A stretch of 64,000 nucleotides of DNA from Maratus speciosus. Lineage: Eukaryota > Arthropoda > Arachnida > Araneae > Salticidae. Made by a program: the position numbers and the translations under genes. Shown piece after piece: positions 11,111 to 23,442 of the stretch (its first letter is position 1; each line of letters starts with the position of its first letter). The notes beneath the pieces are model-generated. The model saw nothing but the letters and a program-made list of their open reading frames with translations, had not been told where the DNA came from and did no database searches. The stretch lies in the NCBI GenBank assembly GCA_963932465.1, contig OZ010788.1, forward strand, positions 202,370,559 to 202,434,558. Direction: 5' to 3'.

Positions 11111-13054
11111 ATCTGGTAAAGATCCGGTAAAAAATGAGAATTTAAAATGTGAAATTTAGTTTTTACAAAATGGCGGCGGTGCTTATTTTAAAGAGACAGG
11201 TTAAAGGTAATTTTAAAATGTAAAATATAAAAATTATTTTAATAAACATTTAGAGTTTCAGAATGGAAAAAAAATTAATTTAATTTCATCTGTGGACACG
11301 AATATTACATAAGTAGCCAAACGTAATAAATAATAAAATATAATTCAATTTTCCTTGAAATATAACTAAGAGTAATAATAAAAATCTAAACTAAAAAGGT
11401 AAATTTAAATTTTAAAATATCACCCCCCCCCCCCCCCTCCGCCTTTTCCCTTTCTCTTTTTTTCTCTTTCCAAATTTTCGACAAATCAAATTGATGAATT
11501 ATTCTAGAAATATTTTTTAAACGATTTTTTTTTTTTTTTTTTTTTGCTATTATTCAAACAGTAATAGTAATAACAATAAAAGAATAAATGCATTACATTT
11601 TAAAACACAATTTTTTCTTTATTCCTTTTTTCGAGACAGATAAATTAATAAATACTTCCAGACATATTTCTTTTTTTAAAACATTTAAAATTATTCATTA
11701 AAAATAACTTCATTAGGTTCTAATGATGTTAAAAAGCTGTTTTGAATCTTACTAATGTTTTCGTTTTAGTATTACCATAAAAAGCATACTCGTTGCAAAT
11801 TGTAGCACAAGCAGACCTATTAAATTGATACATTTAAACTTTATGTACAAGCAGATCGTTCTGCAACTCAGCTTGTGTTGATATTAATAGAGGTGCATTT
11901 TTATTTTAACACATTTCTAACTGCTGATTCGCAGTCACGCTTTTTGGATATATGTGACTCCACCCACAAGTGGTACTTTCGCATTTTATGTTGCATTATT
12001 TCTCAAAAATAGGCACAATATTTGTATTTCTGCAATTAGCGTGGTGTGCATATAAATTAAATTCATGTTATTTGTTAATTTTTTGTACTTTTTATTGCAT
12101 TAATGGATCACTTAATTTTGGTTAACGTAGCTAGAATTTAAATTAAGGCTAGGGTTATAACGGTCCATTAGTTAAGGGTCTTTTACCTGCTTATGGCTAT
12201 ATGTTAGAAATCCATAAATAACACACTGCTATGCAAATAATATTAATTATAGATTTTAAATCTAAAATTTGTTTAATTTCTAACTCGAACGATACGGTCA
12301 CTTTTCTTTGTATAATAGCTAACCTATGACAACCTCCAACAAATAAGTTGGATTCACCCAGTCCTATACCTATATGTTTAGGAAGATCTAATAATTTTCG
12401 AGTATTAAAAAACCATTTAATGTATAATAACCCAGATATCGCCAGCAATTCGAAATAGTACCATTATTATATACATTCATTTGTAAATTTACAATACAGT
12501 TACAAACACAGAAAATCATTTTTCTTTAAATTATGCAACATGAAAGAGTAACACCCAAAGGGTGAAAGAGGGGGAGGGGTCTTGCTGAAATGTCAACTAG
12601 TCGAAAATTAGTCGTCAGCAATGTGCTAAATTTATCCTTAGCTGTTTCACACGATTTGACAAACAGGGATCCTCATGTGATGCCGAAAAAACAAAGTATC
12701 TGAAATTAGATTAAAACTGAAGCAAAAAAGTTAAAGCTAACTGTCCACAACAATGCATGCGGATGCTAATCATTCTATCCATATGAAATTTCTGTTAAAT
12801 GGGATTTTTACATTTTAGACAGCTGTCTGTAACTATTTAAGATAAAAAGAAATCCCCTTCCTTGAAAAAACATCATACTGGAAAGGGTTAAGCTTTAGCA
12901 TTTAAGAATTGTTCAACATTTAGCGGATCCAATAATTCAGCAGATTTTCACTCACATATTTTCATTTATTTAAAGTTCTTATACCAAGCGAACAAATAAA
13001 GAGATGAAGTATCTTTCATAGGCAGACGATTTTGAGGAATATTATGATTCAAAC
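11111..13054. other. No gene seen; homopolymers
   Basis: AT-rich with a C homopolymer at about 11421-11436 and a T homopolymer at about 11527-11545. Short open frames have no motif. Confidence 0.5.
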
Positions 13055-13690
13055 ATTGTAGAGGATCGAAAATCCGAATCCTTATGGACCCGACATGTTT
13101 CGGATTTCAGATCTTATAAAATTACGTATTAGATATAAATCCTTAAGTAAAATGGACACTTTTAATTGTCTTAAGTGTTATGATTGTTTCTTGATAAATG
13201 TCTCTTGGAATCTTGCACACTATTTGTGTTTAATGGTTTCAACACTAATGTCAATTGGTTACTCTAAAAAACAGATGCAATGTTAGTCTGTGCGGAAAAA
13301 AAGGGGTACAGGGGATGGGGGAGGAGGGCGGAATACGAAATCTCGGAATCAGGACACTTTAGACGTGTTACATATTTTCTTTTACGAGAGCCCGAAAGTA
13401 ATTTAAAGGATCATAGAATGATTTTCCGAAAGTCCGTAAAACTCGTCCGGACCTGGGAACTCAGTGGAACTTTTGGGATAGTGACAGAATTTTTTTTTTT
13501 TTTTTTTTTTTTTTTAACCTGCTTTTGCTCTGAATTCATGTACCTTTCACATATCAAAATTCGATTAATTGAAGAAAAAATGAGTGCATGGAATCACCAT
13601 ACAGCTGATCACATCTGCACAAAAAGAAACAGTTCTGGATTTCAGATCCTTCGAATTCCGGGATTCCGAATTTTCGGTCATGTACTGTAG
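13055..13690. mobile_element. Probable pogo/Tigger-like MITE
   Basis: The right end read in reverse is TACAGTACATGACCGAAAAT followed by TCGGAATCC; the left end reads GTAGAGGATCGAAAATCCGAATCC. These are imperfect inverted repeats, and related phrases (GGATTTCAGATCYT, CCGAAAGTCCGTAAAACTCGT) recur inside. TA lies at the right end. A T homopolymer occupies about 13490-13515. No coding capacity. The left boundary is approximate. Confidence 0.4.
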
Positions 13691-14237
13691 TTTCATTTGA
13701 CGACTTTCGGACATTATTTTTTTGCTTTCGAAGACCAAGAGCTTTGATCTACCGCTTATAAATGAATTCTGAAACACAGCCAGGACGTTCATCTTAGAGG
13801 AATTTTGAACTGTTGTGATTCATAAAAGGATTTTACGAATGAGTATTTATATAAAAAAATTTGTTCCACATGTTCATAATGCAGCCTTTAGTAAGTCCGT
13901 TACGCATCAAAACCAACCTAATAAAAACACAAGCTGTAAGCAGCCACAATAAATTTAGCTTTAAGATGTTCCAAGGCTTAATAAATCCCTACTTTAATCT
14001 TAAAATCAAAATAAAAGAAAAAGAGTGAGAAACAGCAGACACAGTAACACCTGTAGTTTGCTACTATTGTTCCCCACTTTCTTTTTTATTCATTTTTCAA
14101 TGAAGGAGCTACTATGAAGCCTTTAAACAATAGTACGTTAAATGTTTTTTGTCTATGTGCTCTTCCTTCCATTTAATTTTACGCATTATATATTAATATT
14201 TTCTTTAAAAAAGGTTTTACATGCGACTTGTAAATCT

Positions 14238-14663
14238 TTAAAGCTGTTCTTAAATCCAAAAGGGCAACTTAATGACATAAGTTTTAATTTATTTTTGTTC
14301 GGAAATGCCTGAAACCAGCAGGGGCTGTTGTTCAGAAACTATGTAATCGCGCTTTTTTCCATTTTTTTGCAAACGCAATAAATCTTGCAGAAAATAGTGT
14401 CAAAGTGGACGATTTGAACCGAATTTCTGCGCGAAAGAAGAATAATCACTCAAAAAAGGGTGAAAACATGTTTGTCACGTGATCAAAATCGCTTATAAAT
14501 CAATAGGTAATTTATTTATCAAAAAATGGCAAACCCAGTTCGATTCCAAATCGCTTCCATACTTATGCCTTCCAATTTTATATCTTTCCGTTAAAAAATG
14601 AATTTATGAATGTGTCAAAACGTTTTGCGCTTGTTGAGCAGAGCAGTTGAGAGCAACCTTAAA
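14238..14663 (+). mobile_element. MITE family S, copy 1 (about 425 bp)
   Basis: Bounded by AAAGCTGTTCTTAAATCC on the left and GCAGTTGAGAGCAACCTTAAA on the right, which are degenerate inverted repeats. The interior has TCACGTGATCAAAATCGCTT, CTTCCATACTTATGCCTTCC and GTCAAAACGTTTTGCGCTTG. Other members are at 27555-28220 (with a palindrome inserted), 47526-48185, 51603-51995 and 57871-58262. No coding capacity. Confidence 0.65.
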
Positions 14664-15099
14664 TGTTTTTGGAAGGGGTTTAACTCCTAAATATCCCCTT
14701 CTTTACCACGCCAGTGGATATATTCAGATTACAACTGAGACTCGAATTTGTCATATCTCAATTAATAGCTGAACAGATATAGATGCATTAGAAAGTATTG
14801 GCGCTACAATTTAAAATTATTTGTGAAAAATCTGTGCTTTATTTTTCTTTTTTGAGCGAAAAATAAAGCAAGAATGATGACGAATTGGCGATGGCATAAA
14901 CTTGGTAAAAAAACTTGAACTGTAAAAATATTAAAGAGGGATTTCGACAAGAAAAAACTATTCGGATGTATCAATCCCGAAACATTCTTCTATCTCATAC
15001 ATGTCAATACTTCAAAATTCGTTATTACTTTGCCAAAATTAAATCGCAATCTATGCTCATCATAAGGATTCTAAAAAGGTGAAATTCCGTGCATTAGTT

Positions 15100-16045
15100 C
15101 TTGAGATATGACTATCGCTGAAATCGTGTAAATCCAGCCAAATGCAGCATAGCAGCGCCACCTATAGGGTGATTTACACCAAAACCTAATCATCATCAAC
15201 TTATGTCAACGTCTAACTGAATATGAAGTTTGGGGAAAATTCGTGCATTAGTTCTTGAGAGAGAGCTACTGAGCAAATTATGACAAATGCAGCATAGCTG
15301 CGCCACCTGTTGAACGATTTGCACCAACACATAATCAGCAACAACATTAATCAAGGTATAGTTGAATCTGAAGTTTGATGAAAATTCGTGCATTAGTTCT
15401 TGAGATAATCTATTGAGAAAATCGTGCTAAATGCAGCACAGCAGCGCCACCTATTGGGCGATTTACAACAACACGTAGTCAGAATAATTTCATATCAAGG
15501 ACTAACTGAATCTGAAGTTTGATGAAAATGTGTGCATTAGTTCATGAGACAGAGCTACTGCGGAAATCGTGTAAATCCTGCAAAATGCAGCATAGCAGCG
15601 CCACCTGTTGGGCGATTTACACCAAAACGTAAACAGCTTCAACTCATATCAAGGAGTAACTGAATCTGAAGTTATATAAAAAAATCCGTGCAATAGTTCT
15701 TGAGATAGAGCTATATCTGAAATCCTACAAAATGCAGCATAGCAGCGCCACCTGTTGGGCGATTTACACCAAAAACTAATCACCACCAATTTATATCAGG
15801 GACTACCTGAATATAAATTTTTATTAAATTCCGTTCATTAGTTCTTGAGATAGAGCGTCCACAAAATTTGTGTCACACACAGACAGACAGACTCACAGAC
15901 AGACTCACAGACTTACAGACAGACATTTTGTAAAAACATGTTTTTTGGAACCTCTGACCCCTAAAACGTGTAAATCCGTCGAAAACCGGAAGTCGAAAAT
16001 TTTCACGAATCCAATACTTTCTTCTTGTAAAGATAGAAGAAAGTA
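15100..16045 (+). mobile_element. Tandem-unit element with terminal hairpin (copy 1), Helentron/DINE-like architecture
   Basis: Five units of about 145-154 bp repeat a GCGCCACCT core at 15155, 15300, 15444, 15598 and 15745, each followed by a gcGATTTacacCAAAA-type phrase, AACTGAATCTGAAGTTTGAT and TGCATTAGTTCTTGAGATAG. The array leads into ACAGACAGACAGACTCACAGAC-type tract (about 15879-15925), then a constant tail with GACCCCTAAAACGTGTAAAT and GTCGAAAACCGGAAGTCG, and finishes in the hairpin TACTTTCTTCT / AGAAGAAAGTA (16015-16045). No transposase is present. Tandem units plus a subterminal hairpin recall non-autonomous Helitron-like elements, but the class is my inference. The left boundary is unclear; the array may begin somewhat before 15100. 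Confidence 0.6.
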
Positions 16046-16329
16046 AAAAAGTGAGATCAATTTATAATTTAACAAAGGACAATCGAAATTTTAATATAAG
16101 CGTGATTTTAAAATAAAAAACTCTGAATCCTATTATTTACACTTCTCTTTCTTGTTCTCTCTATTCCTCTCTCAGACGAACACGGCGCATTAAATGTTAA
16201 AAAATAAAAAGACAAAGTAAAGATTATTCGGGAAGAAAAATTGATAAAAAATATTACTGTAAATAAATTTACATACAAGAATGAATAAAAATTTAAATAA
16301 AGCAATAAATTTATTACCAGTTAAAAAAT

Positions 16330-16722
16330 TCTCTGAAGATTTTAATTTTTTAGCAATGGTATTGAAAGAACAATTTTTATACGTATACAGTGGAAGAAGG
16401 AAAGTAATAATAAATACTTATAGTTAGGCCAGTATTCTGAACACGTGCAACATGTGCAAACTTCCACCAGTCAAAAAAGGCTGTAATTTTACCCTTATTT
16501 ATCTGCGATTAAATAAAACGAATATTATAATTGTTTTTTTACTAGTGGAAGTTTGGACATGTTGCATATGTCCAGAATAGGGCCCTGTTTGTAGTCTCTG
16601 AAATACTATGTAATCTCCAGAAAAATCTCTGAAGACTTTAATCATGCAGCAATGGTTTCGAAAAAAAAAATTATTATATGTATAAAGTGAAGATAAGATA
16701 GTAATAAAAATTATTTGTAGTC
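16330..16722. repeat. Direct duplication flanking a fold-back MITE
   Basis: CTCTGAAGAYTTTAATnnnnnAGCAATGGTWTYGAAA begins a roughly 95-base segment at 16330-16425 that recurs at 16629-16722 in the same orientation, ending GTAATAATAAATACTTATAGT versus GTAATAAAAATTATTTGTAGT. The fold-back at 16426-16586 lies exactly at the end of the first copy, so the duplication and the insertion may be related. Confidence 0.5.
16426..16586. mobile_element. Fold-back MITE, about 160 bp
   Basis: Left arm GGCCAGTATTCTGAACACGT, continuing GCAACATGTGCAAACTTCCACCAGT, matches the reverse of the right arm ACTAGTGGAAGTTTGGACAT, GTTGCATATGTCCAGAATAGGGCCCTG. The arms are about 42 bases with a short AT-rich spacer. No coding capacity. 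Confidence 0.65.
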
Positions 16723-18499
16723 CAGTGATCTTCATATTTTTCTAGTAATTGATGTTTTCTGAGCCCCTTAACAATCTTGCCCGTGCACCGTACGTGACAG
16801 AAGGTTAGCTTGCTCCTTAACTCAGAGCTTTTGGATACCACTTGTTTTAATAGTAATTTCCACTTTATTTAATACGGAAATTCTTGGATTAAAAAGGCCA
16901 AAGATAATTTTTGAAAAAAGTGGTATTTTACCCCCCCCCCCTTTTTTTTGGCCTCTATTTCGTTTTAAAAAAGAAACTGCTAAGGGGTTAATTCCTAAAT
17001 TCTACAGAAGACCTTAAATTGTTTAGACAGTTTCATATTTCTGAATCATTTTTTATTTTTTTTGTAATTTATTTTAAATTTATTTTATATTTGTTTATTT
17101 ATTTTGCATATTTTAAGTTTGTGAAACACGCTTTACAAATGAAATATTTTTCTACTTGAAATCGCAGATATTCCACTGTCTGTTAAAGTTTTTAATATTT
17201 ACAAAAGAATGTTTCAAACATAATTGATTCTATGCTTAGATTATTTGAGTACATAATACGAGTATTATACCAATAATAAAAATATATTCTATCTTTTACT
17301 TGAAAGTTTCTTTTTTTTTTTTTTTTTTTTTTTTAATATGCATCTGTAGTCTTTTACTCGACAACATTCAGTTGATGCAACATTCAGCAATAATTGGGCT
17401 TAATTCATGCATTTATACTTAATGAATTTTCAGTTTAAATTGAAATAAAATTCGACAATAGCTAATCTTAGAATATGTAAAATAATACTTCAGACAGTGG
17501 AGAAATATGTAAAATTCTGAAAGCTATCTGTTTAAATCTTATTTATAGTTTATTTGAAATGAAAATGATATAACTTAATTTTTTACTTATCGTAACAACA
17601 GAAACTGCCGCATAATGTTTAAAAAGTTGCACAAAATAAAAAGAAATCACCTGAGGAAAATTAAAAAAGTTCTCCGCAATCTCACGAGATGGCGCTGAAT
17701 GTAGCAGAGAGAAATTCGGATAAGAATCTCCGATGATGGTGAATGTAAATTTGAGATGACGTGAACTTATAACCTAAAACGTGGGCACCTGGGATGTTTT
17801 TAGTTTATGTCAGTTATAAAAGATGGCGGTTTATACATTGCTTTTTTATGTATTATAAACAACAATAACTTTTGCAAGTCAAAAATATCTCAAAACACAA
17901 ATAAAAAACAACAACAAAAAATAAATTAAAATGGAGAATATAATTGATTATTTCATTGAATATATTATGCAATGTTGATTTTCCTGATTGTAAACTTACA
18001 AGCAGGTTATTCGACGGAAAACGCTACTATCTGAGAGTAAATATGTCAATAAAAAAACTTAAGCGAAGTTTTTTTTTAAATCTTAATATTGATAGTTCAC
18101 CATTCACCTCTTTTAAGATTTATACAGGTGGACATATAGACTTTTCATTATTTGATGCTTAATTAATTTTCTAAAAATTTAATAATATAATTTCCTTACT
18201 AATGTTGTAAGGGATACAAAAGCACAATGTTTTGTTTTATAATGTCATGTTTATTTAAGGTAGGATAAGAAATATGAATTATACACCTAAGGAAAAAAAA
18301 AAAAAACTTGTTTCTGAGTTAACTCTATGAATTAACTTATTTTAATGAAGTAAATGAAGCCTAATTTTAAATCAATAAAAGAGAATACATAAAATTCATC
18401 ACCATTTCTAATTCATTGAGAATATTTCAAAATTAATGACAAACGGCAACGTGGACATTTACGGTTAACAACTGCAACGGATAAGTTAAACGGATAAGT
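16723..18499. other. No gene seen; homopolymers
   Basis: AT-rich, with a C homopolymer followed by T near 16931-16948 and a long T homopolymer near 17312-17334. The T and C runs are unlike coding sequence. Confidence 0.5.
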
Positions 18500-18693
18500 T
18501 TAACTCCTTCAGGTCAATTGATGCATAAGCACCGATGTATACGCACCGTCAGAAGGTGCATGCATCGTTTTTATCATCATTAACAAGTAAAGGTAATATT
18601 TGTCTTTTTTTGCTACTGATAAGTATAGCGTTTAAAAAAAGCGGTACCAACCGAATAAGATTTGTATAAGGGTTACAGTCCCGAAAGGGTTAA
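18500..18693. mobile_element. piggyBac-type MITE, TTAA-bounded, 194 bp
   Basis: Starts TTAACTCCTTCAGGTC and ends GTCCCGAAAGGGTTAA; both ends carry TTAA followed by an inverted CCYTT-like repeat. The right part (GGTACCAACCGAATAAGATTTGT) is shared with the element at 34279-34485, so the two belong to one subfamily. Confidence 0.65.
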
Positions 18694-19737
18694 AAATCAT
18701 AGACTCGAATGGGGTTAAAGGCAAAAATAAATAAATAAATCATATCAATTAAAACGATATTTTAGAAAAATCCAATAATATTGAGAAAAATTCATTTAAA
18801 AATTAAAATTTTCAATATAAATTTGAAATGGCCGGAGACGTAAACGCATAACTTGGTAAATTAACATAGCTTTTTATTTTGTAAGAATTTTTATATGTAA
18901 TAAGTTGTAGATTATAGATAAAATGTTACTTTACAAAAAATAACCACACTTGAAGAGTTAAAATAATAGATACGTTTTTTTGGTTAATGAAAATGAGATT
19001 CTATAACAGTAACATTGATGTATGTGTCTTGCCTTTACTTAGCACCCAATTTCTGCAACTTCTGCGCATGTGTTGATTGTCCATTTTCCCAACAGAGGGA
19101 TTTTTTTCTTTCGTATCTTTCGAGAATTAAAGACAGTCTGCATCAGTTTCACAACAAATTACTCATGCAAGTGGTGATGGTACACCTTGCGGGAGATATG
19201 CTGCGAATTTGTCAAATCAAATTTGTCACGGCAAAATAATATCAGAAAAAAAAATCAAACTTGCTGCTAATGTGCATGTTATCTGGGTAACATACTGTTT
19301 CTTTAAATTATTTTTAACAACCTACTTCAAAAGTTTATGTATCACAATCATGTTTTTATTTTAATTTCTTTAATTATATATAACCGTTAGGAGAATATGA
19401 AAATAAATTGCGCAAAAGAAATTAAATTATTTTAAAACGTACATTTCTTTTACCTTATATATTTTCTTAATTAAATAAAATAAAACTTTAATAAAAATTA
19501 GATTGCCAAACTTGGTAAATTTGAAACAGTCAGTTTTGTAATGTTCCGGCTGTAAACTGTGAAAAATGAAATTGGTTGATTCCACAAACTGATTTGTGGA
19601 ACGCATTACTATAAGCTAAAATCATAGTTTAGATTGAATAAGTTATGGTACAACAAGAACACTTGGTAAAAGTCACCTCATTGTAAAACTCTGAAATTGA
19701 CAGAAAAAAACTCGGATTTTTGCGGTAGTGGAGAACC
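18694..19737. other. No gene seen
   Basis: AT-rich. The open frame at 19015-19239 has mixed residues but no motif or splice context, so I leave it out. Confidence 0.45.
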
Positions 19738-19891
19738 GTGTAATTTACAGAAAATGTCTGTAATTTTTCATTAAAATAGTTCTTTTCTGTAAAAAATAGA
19801 GATTTTTTCTTTAAATTTACAAAATCCACATTTTTGTTTTACAGAAAAAACTGTTTTTCTTTAAAACACTTTTTTTCTGTAAAAATTACAC
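19738..19891. mobile_element. Small palindromic MITE of the TTACAGAAAA type
   Basis: GTGTAATTTACAGAAAATG on the left is inverted as TCTGTAAAAATTACAC on the right, with repeated TTTACAGAAAA/TTTTCTGTAAA phrases between. Related sequence appears around 24110-24260. Followed by a T homopolymer. Confidence 0.45.
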
Positions 19892-20686
19892 ATTTTTTTT
19901 TTTTTTTTTTTTTAACGTGTTGTAACAAACATACGACAAACATCTGGCAACACTTTTCTAGTTGTAAGACAGTATTTCATTTATTAGCATAACCTTGTAA
20001 AAAATTACAATAAAAAAACACTATTTCTGGAAGATAATCTATAAACAGGATATTGGATATCTGTAAAATAAAAAAAAAATTACCAATATTAGAATTTAAT
20101 TAGATTTCGACTACATTTCTAAAAGTCACCTGACATTTTCAGTTTAGACTCTTTATAGAATAGAGAAATGCTTGACGAATTGTTCTTGGACTTCTGGAGC
20201 ATAAAGAACATATTTTACAGTGAAGATTTGGCCATGAAGGCAGTTAGGGGATCAACAATAAATTGAATAACAAAAATGATAATAATAATAATAAAATATT
20301 TACGATCACTCTGTATCATGGAAATCCCAAAATGATGTGTAAACGTAAAGGAAAAAAAAAAAAAAGATTTTATAAGCCTGTACAATGTTTGTGGGCATTT
20401 ATGCAGATGTAACACGTATATTAATGAAGAAATAAACGTTTCTTTAAAATAACAACAACAACATAAAAAAAATAATAATCCGACTGGTCCCCCCCCCCCT
20501 TCCACACACACACAATGTGCAGGATTTTAACCCGAATATCACAACACTTTGAAAAAACTTGACCAAGTACAAGAGAAACATTATACTGTAATTAGAAATG
20601 AGTAAATATATTGAATATCTGATAAGATATGAGCATTTGTATAGAACAATTTTTACTGGCGCGTGCGCAAATGGTAGCACATTTTT

Positions 20687-21440
20687 TACTTTCTTCTATC
20701 TTTACAAGAAGAAAGTATTGGATTCGTGAAAATTTTCGACTTTCCGTTTTCGATGGATTTACACGTTTTAGAGGTCAGAGATTCCGAAAAACATGTTTTT
20801 ACAAAATGCCTATCTGTGTGTATGTATGTGACACAAATTTTGTGGGCGCTCTATCTCAAGAACTAATGCACGAAATTTAATAAAAATTTATATTCAGTTA
20901 ATCCATGATATAAGTTGGTGCTGATTAGTTTGTGGTTTAAATCGCTCAACAGTATTTTTCACGATTTCCATAATAGCTCAATCTCCAGAACTAATGCAGG
21001 GATTTTCTCAGTTAGTTCTTGATATGAAGTGACGTATTATACATTTTGGTGTAAATCGCTCAACAGACGGCGCTGCTATGCTATATTTTTTGCGATTTCC
21101 GCAATATCTCTATTAGCTCTAATAGCTATAACAAACTTCAGATTCAGGTATACCCTGATATGAATTAGTGCTGTTTATGTTTTGGTGCATATCGCTCAAC
21201 AGATGACGCTGCTATGCTACATTTTTCAGAATTTCCACTGTAACTCTATCTCAAAAACTAATGCACGAATTTTCATCAAACTTCAGATTCAGGTATAGCT
21301 TGATATCCATTTGTGCTGTTTATGGTTTGGTGGAAATCGCTCAACAGGTGACGCTGCTATGCTACATTTTTCAGAATTTCCGCTATAGATCTATCTCAAG
21401 AACAAATGCACGAATTTTTATCAAATTTCAAATTCAGATA
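20687..21440 (-). mobile_element. Tandem-unit element with terminal hairpin (copy 2, reversed)
   Basis: The same family as 15100-16045 in the opposite orientation. It begins with the hairpin TACTTTCTTCT / AGAAGAAAGTA (20687-20717), then GAAAATTTTCGACTTTCCG and the constant tail, then four units marked by 'cgCTCAACAG' at about 20947, 21061, 21197 and 21342. Here the conserved core has decayed to GACGGCGCTGC, GATGACGCTGC and GGTGACGCTGC. The short open frames at 20629-20880 and 21261-21464 are translations of the repeat and not genes. Confidence 0.6.
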
Positions 21441-21765
21441 CACTTTGATATGAATTGGTGCTAAATTGATGTAATTTCTTGTACTATTTAAATGATTTAA
21501 TTGACGTGATTTATATAGAAGAAAGTTTTGTGATGGCCACAACATACTAGTTCTTTCATAATTTCGTATTCAACTCGATAGAACAAATTAATTCATACAA
21601 AGAGGCGAGTTAAATCTCGAGAAAGTTCAGAATGATATCAGCGATCTTCTCTGAAAAATAGCAGTTCAAAAGTATTCTCTGTATCCCCGAAGTGCAAGAA
21701 GTATTCTTCAAGAATTCTCTAGATCAGTGTGGTGATGGGCAGAATGAATCATATTACTATTCGAC

Positions 21766-22733
21766 ACACAAAAGACACACAGGGACACACAAAAGAAATC
21801 AGTTACAATACTGGTCTTTGAGCAATAATTGCTGGACGTGCGTTTTAAATTTCGGTATGCGATTTTAAATGTAACTCATTTTTTGCATGTTAATCGCTTA
21901 TAAATTACATACCTCGTATACAGGGCTGACACAAAAGAAAAATCACGTGTCATTCCCCTTATGAGCGGAAATTGCTGAAGGGGAATTTTCAACTGCGGTA
22001 TGTATTTCCTAGCTGAATTAATTTTTTGCATGCATGTAGTTTATAGATACAAATCTTATATATCATATATAGGGCTGCTCAAAGATTTCGGATAATTTTG
22101 CAACTGTGGATAGGGAATTGCTGAAATTGGTTTCTCAAATGTGTTATGCGCTTAAAAAGGGTTCAATTAGGCATCCTATTTCAACTTATTAAAAGGTGAA
22201 GTTTTAAACTTAAACTTACACTATGTGCAAAATTACTTAAAAGATGAGACATTATTTAAAAAATGTTAAATTACTTTAATACTTTAGTACTTTCAACTAT
22301 AAAAACATAGTCTTCGTCAGAGAAATATAAGAAATACGACTGTTATTAGCGTCTAATTTTCAAAATCCGCGTAGATGGTGACGAAAGAAGTGAAAGCATT
22401 CCCTTTCACTCCTTTCGTCACCATATACGTGGATTTTGAAAATTAGACGTTAATAACAGTCGTATTTCTTATATTTCTCTGACGAAGACTATGTTTTATA
22501 GTTGAAAGTACTAAGGTATTAAATTAATTTAATATTTTTTAAATGCTGTCTCATCTTTTAAGTAATTTTGCACATAGTGTAAGTGTAACTTTTAAAGATG
22601 AATTAAGCATTTCGATTCATTTATTTACTGAGGTGAAGTTTTGTTACATTATTCTGAATGTGTTGGAAAGTGTTTTATAATCGATGCTTGATGCATGATT
22701 TTTTTCTATCTTGTTTCTTTTAAGGATCGATTA
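21766..22733 (-). repeat. Family R, copy C (reversed), interrupted by a fold-back
   Basis: In reverse it matches copies A and B: CAGGGACACACAAAAGAAAT at the left, ATACAGGGCTG and ATATAGGGCTGCTCAAA in the middle, and AATGTGTTGGAAAGTGTTTT with GATGCATGATTTTTTCT at the right. The fold-back at 22214-22584 separates the last part from the rest. Confidence 0.6.
22214..22584. mobile_element. 371 bp fold-back (near-perfect inverted repeat)
   Basis: ACTTACACTATGTGCAAAAT at 22214 is repeated in reverse at 22565-22584, and the match runs inward through ATAGTCTTCGTCAGAGAAAT and TAAGAAATACGACTGTTATT to the centre near 22399, where GTGAAAG and CTTTCAC close on a CATTCC loop. The arms are about 183 bases with only scattered mismatches. 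As RNA it would form a long duplex hairpin. No coding capacity. Confidence 0.85.
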
Positions 22734-22779
22734 GGATAACTTGAAGAAAAATGAATTACTTTTCATTTGTAAACTACCA

Positions 22780-23442
22780 TTAACACTTTGAGTTCTAAGC
22801 CAGAGTGTCAATCGGGTTGCCTTTTTAGGTGAAGCGAACTAAGCCCGAGAATCTCTCGGAATCAACTTTTAACTCTCTGAGCTATAAAAGTACTTACTGT
22901 ATACGTTCACGGTCTTTTCAAATACTATCTACGAACTTTTTATTAAAAAAAAAAAAAAAACATGTGGCAGCACTAAACAGAAGTAAATATGAAAATATCT
23001 AGAATCAGAGCTTAATTCGAACTTATTGTGAACCTTGCGATGTTGCTTTTTGTGCTTTGAAATCTTCTACACAAAAGAAAATTTTACTAAGTAATGTCTA
23101 TATATACAAATAAAAGCTATTTTCAGATATTTGTATAACATTTGGGTAAGTTTTTATTCAAGTCTATGTAAAATTTTATGTTAAAAATGATGTTTTTCTT
23201 ACGGGAAACTTTTTTTTTTTAAATATGAAACCTACTTCTTTTTAATAATTTCTCATTAAATATTAAATTTTAGTACATTTAAATAGTTGCTTAATTATGA
23301 ATAAGAACAGATTGAAGTTTATAATAAAAAATATTAAAATACATATCTTCCAAGTATTTAAAAAAAAATCATGAAAAGTACCAAATAACCTCAGTCCAGA
23401 GGGAGATATGCGGTTGAAATAGTTCAGATCCCAAAGTGTTAA
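22780..23442. mobile_element. piggyBac-type element, TTAA-bounded, 663 bp
   Basis: Left TTAACACTTTGAGTTCT; right AGATCCCAAAGTGTTAA. Both ends include TTAA and an inverted CACTTTG. A GC-richer segment (AAGCGAACTAAGCCCGAGAA, TCTCTCGG) lies near the left end. No transposase frame can be read. Confidence 0.65.

Noticed and set aside
15100..15850. CRISPR array (regular repeats with spacers)
   Set aside because: Units are ~145 bp, diverged and repeat along their whole length with no unique spacers; the DNA is eukaryotic.
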